This document shows positions 49,768 to 49,886 of a stretch of 49,886 nucleotides of DNA, piece by piece. A program made the position numbers and the translations under genes. Source of the DNA: Cytobacillus oceanisediminis (GTDB lineage: Bacteria; Bacillota; Bacilli; Bacillales; Cytobacillaceae); contig NZ_VLKI01000027.1 in assembly GCF_007830235.1 (NCBI RefSeq), positions 1-49,886 on the forward strand, read 5' to 3'. Position 1 is the stretch's first letter. Each line of letters starts with the position of its first letter. The notes beneath the pieces were generated by a model. That model had not been told where the DNA came from, did not search any database, and was given only the letters and a program-made list of their open reading frames with translations.

Positions 49768-49886
49768 ACTAATTTTTTAGCTCATACAGAACAATTATTC
49801 CAGTTGTTGTGCACAAAACGGGAACGTATACATGGGGGAATTTCGGTTAGAGATTGCTAGCCGGGGTTTCGACGTTTTGAAGGAGG
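49768..49886 (+). other. rpoA leader and ribosome binding site (rpoA start lies outside)
   Basis: The window ends in GAAGGAGG (49879-49886), a perfect Shine-Dalgarno sequence. By gene order the next gene is rpoA, but no codon of it is present. The leader contains short inverted parts such as CTAGCCGGGG near 49857; no clear terminator is seen. Confidence 0.7.

Overview
The window is a core chromosomal segment of a low-to-moderate GC Firmicute of the family Bacillaceae. Gene order and protein sequence follow the Bacillus subtilis series from an rRNA operon through ctsR-mcsA-mcsB-clpC, radA-disA-yacL-ispD-ispF, gltX, cysE-cysS-mrnC-rlmB-yacP-sigH-rpmG, secE-nusG, rplKA, rplJL, ybxB, rpoBC, the str operon (rplGB-rpsL-rpsG-fusA-tuf) and the S10/spc/alpha ribosomal clusters to just before rpoA. 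A Bacillus-type 5S rRNA, GTG and TTG starts behind strong GGAGG sites, a CtsR operator, a Cys T-box and an L10 leader agree with this. The genus is not fixed by the sequence; the small extragenic repeats suggest Bacillus sensu lato (a Cytobacillus/Mesobacillus-like relative) rather than B. subtilis itself.

Layout. 1-372: last bases of 23S rRNA, a spacer holding an extragenic repeat, 5S rRNA and its terminator. 373-5657: non-coding stretch with a 20-bp degenerate tandem repeat, then the CtsR-controlled protein quality control operon, closed by a terminator. 5918-11014: DNA repair, c-di-AMP synthesis, YacL and two MEP-pathway enzymes. 11015-18080: glutamyl-tRNA synthetase, then a tRNA-Cys-sensing T-box ahead of cysE-cysS, RNA processing genes, sigH and rpmG. 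18443-22761: secretion/elongation factors, ribosomal stalk genes and a methyltransferase. 23143-30442: beta and beta' subunits of RNA polymerase. 30598-35367: str operon. 35368-36318: a gene-free kilobase with a 52-bp degenerate tandem repeat and two promoters. 36319-49722: a continuous run of 28 translation and secretion genes. 49739-49886: promoter and leader of rpoA, whose start codon lies beyond the window.

Together these genes make and maintain the translation and transcription machinery: ribosomal proteins, three elongation or initiation factors, RNA polymerase, two tRNA synthetases, the Sec channel, start-methionine removal, and the arginine-phosphorylation/ClpC system that removes damaged proteins.

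No new defence, mobile or biosynthetic system was found. All coding genes belong to known families. What is unusual lies between genes: at least four different extragenic repeat or structured elements (25-143 and 23019-23084; 11072-11230; 13119-13235; 18103-18311), two exact-period degenerate tandem arrays (461-540, period 20; 35557-35816, period 52), a T-box separated from its gene by an inserted repeat, and a small hairpin lying exactly between the ribosome binding site and the start codon of nusG.
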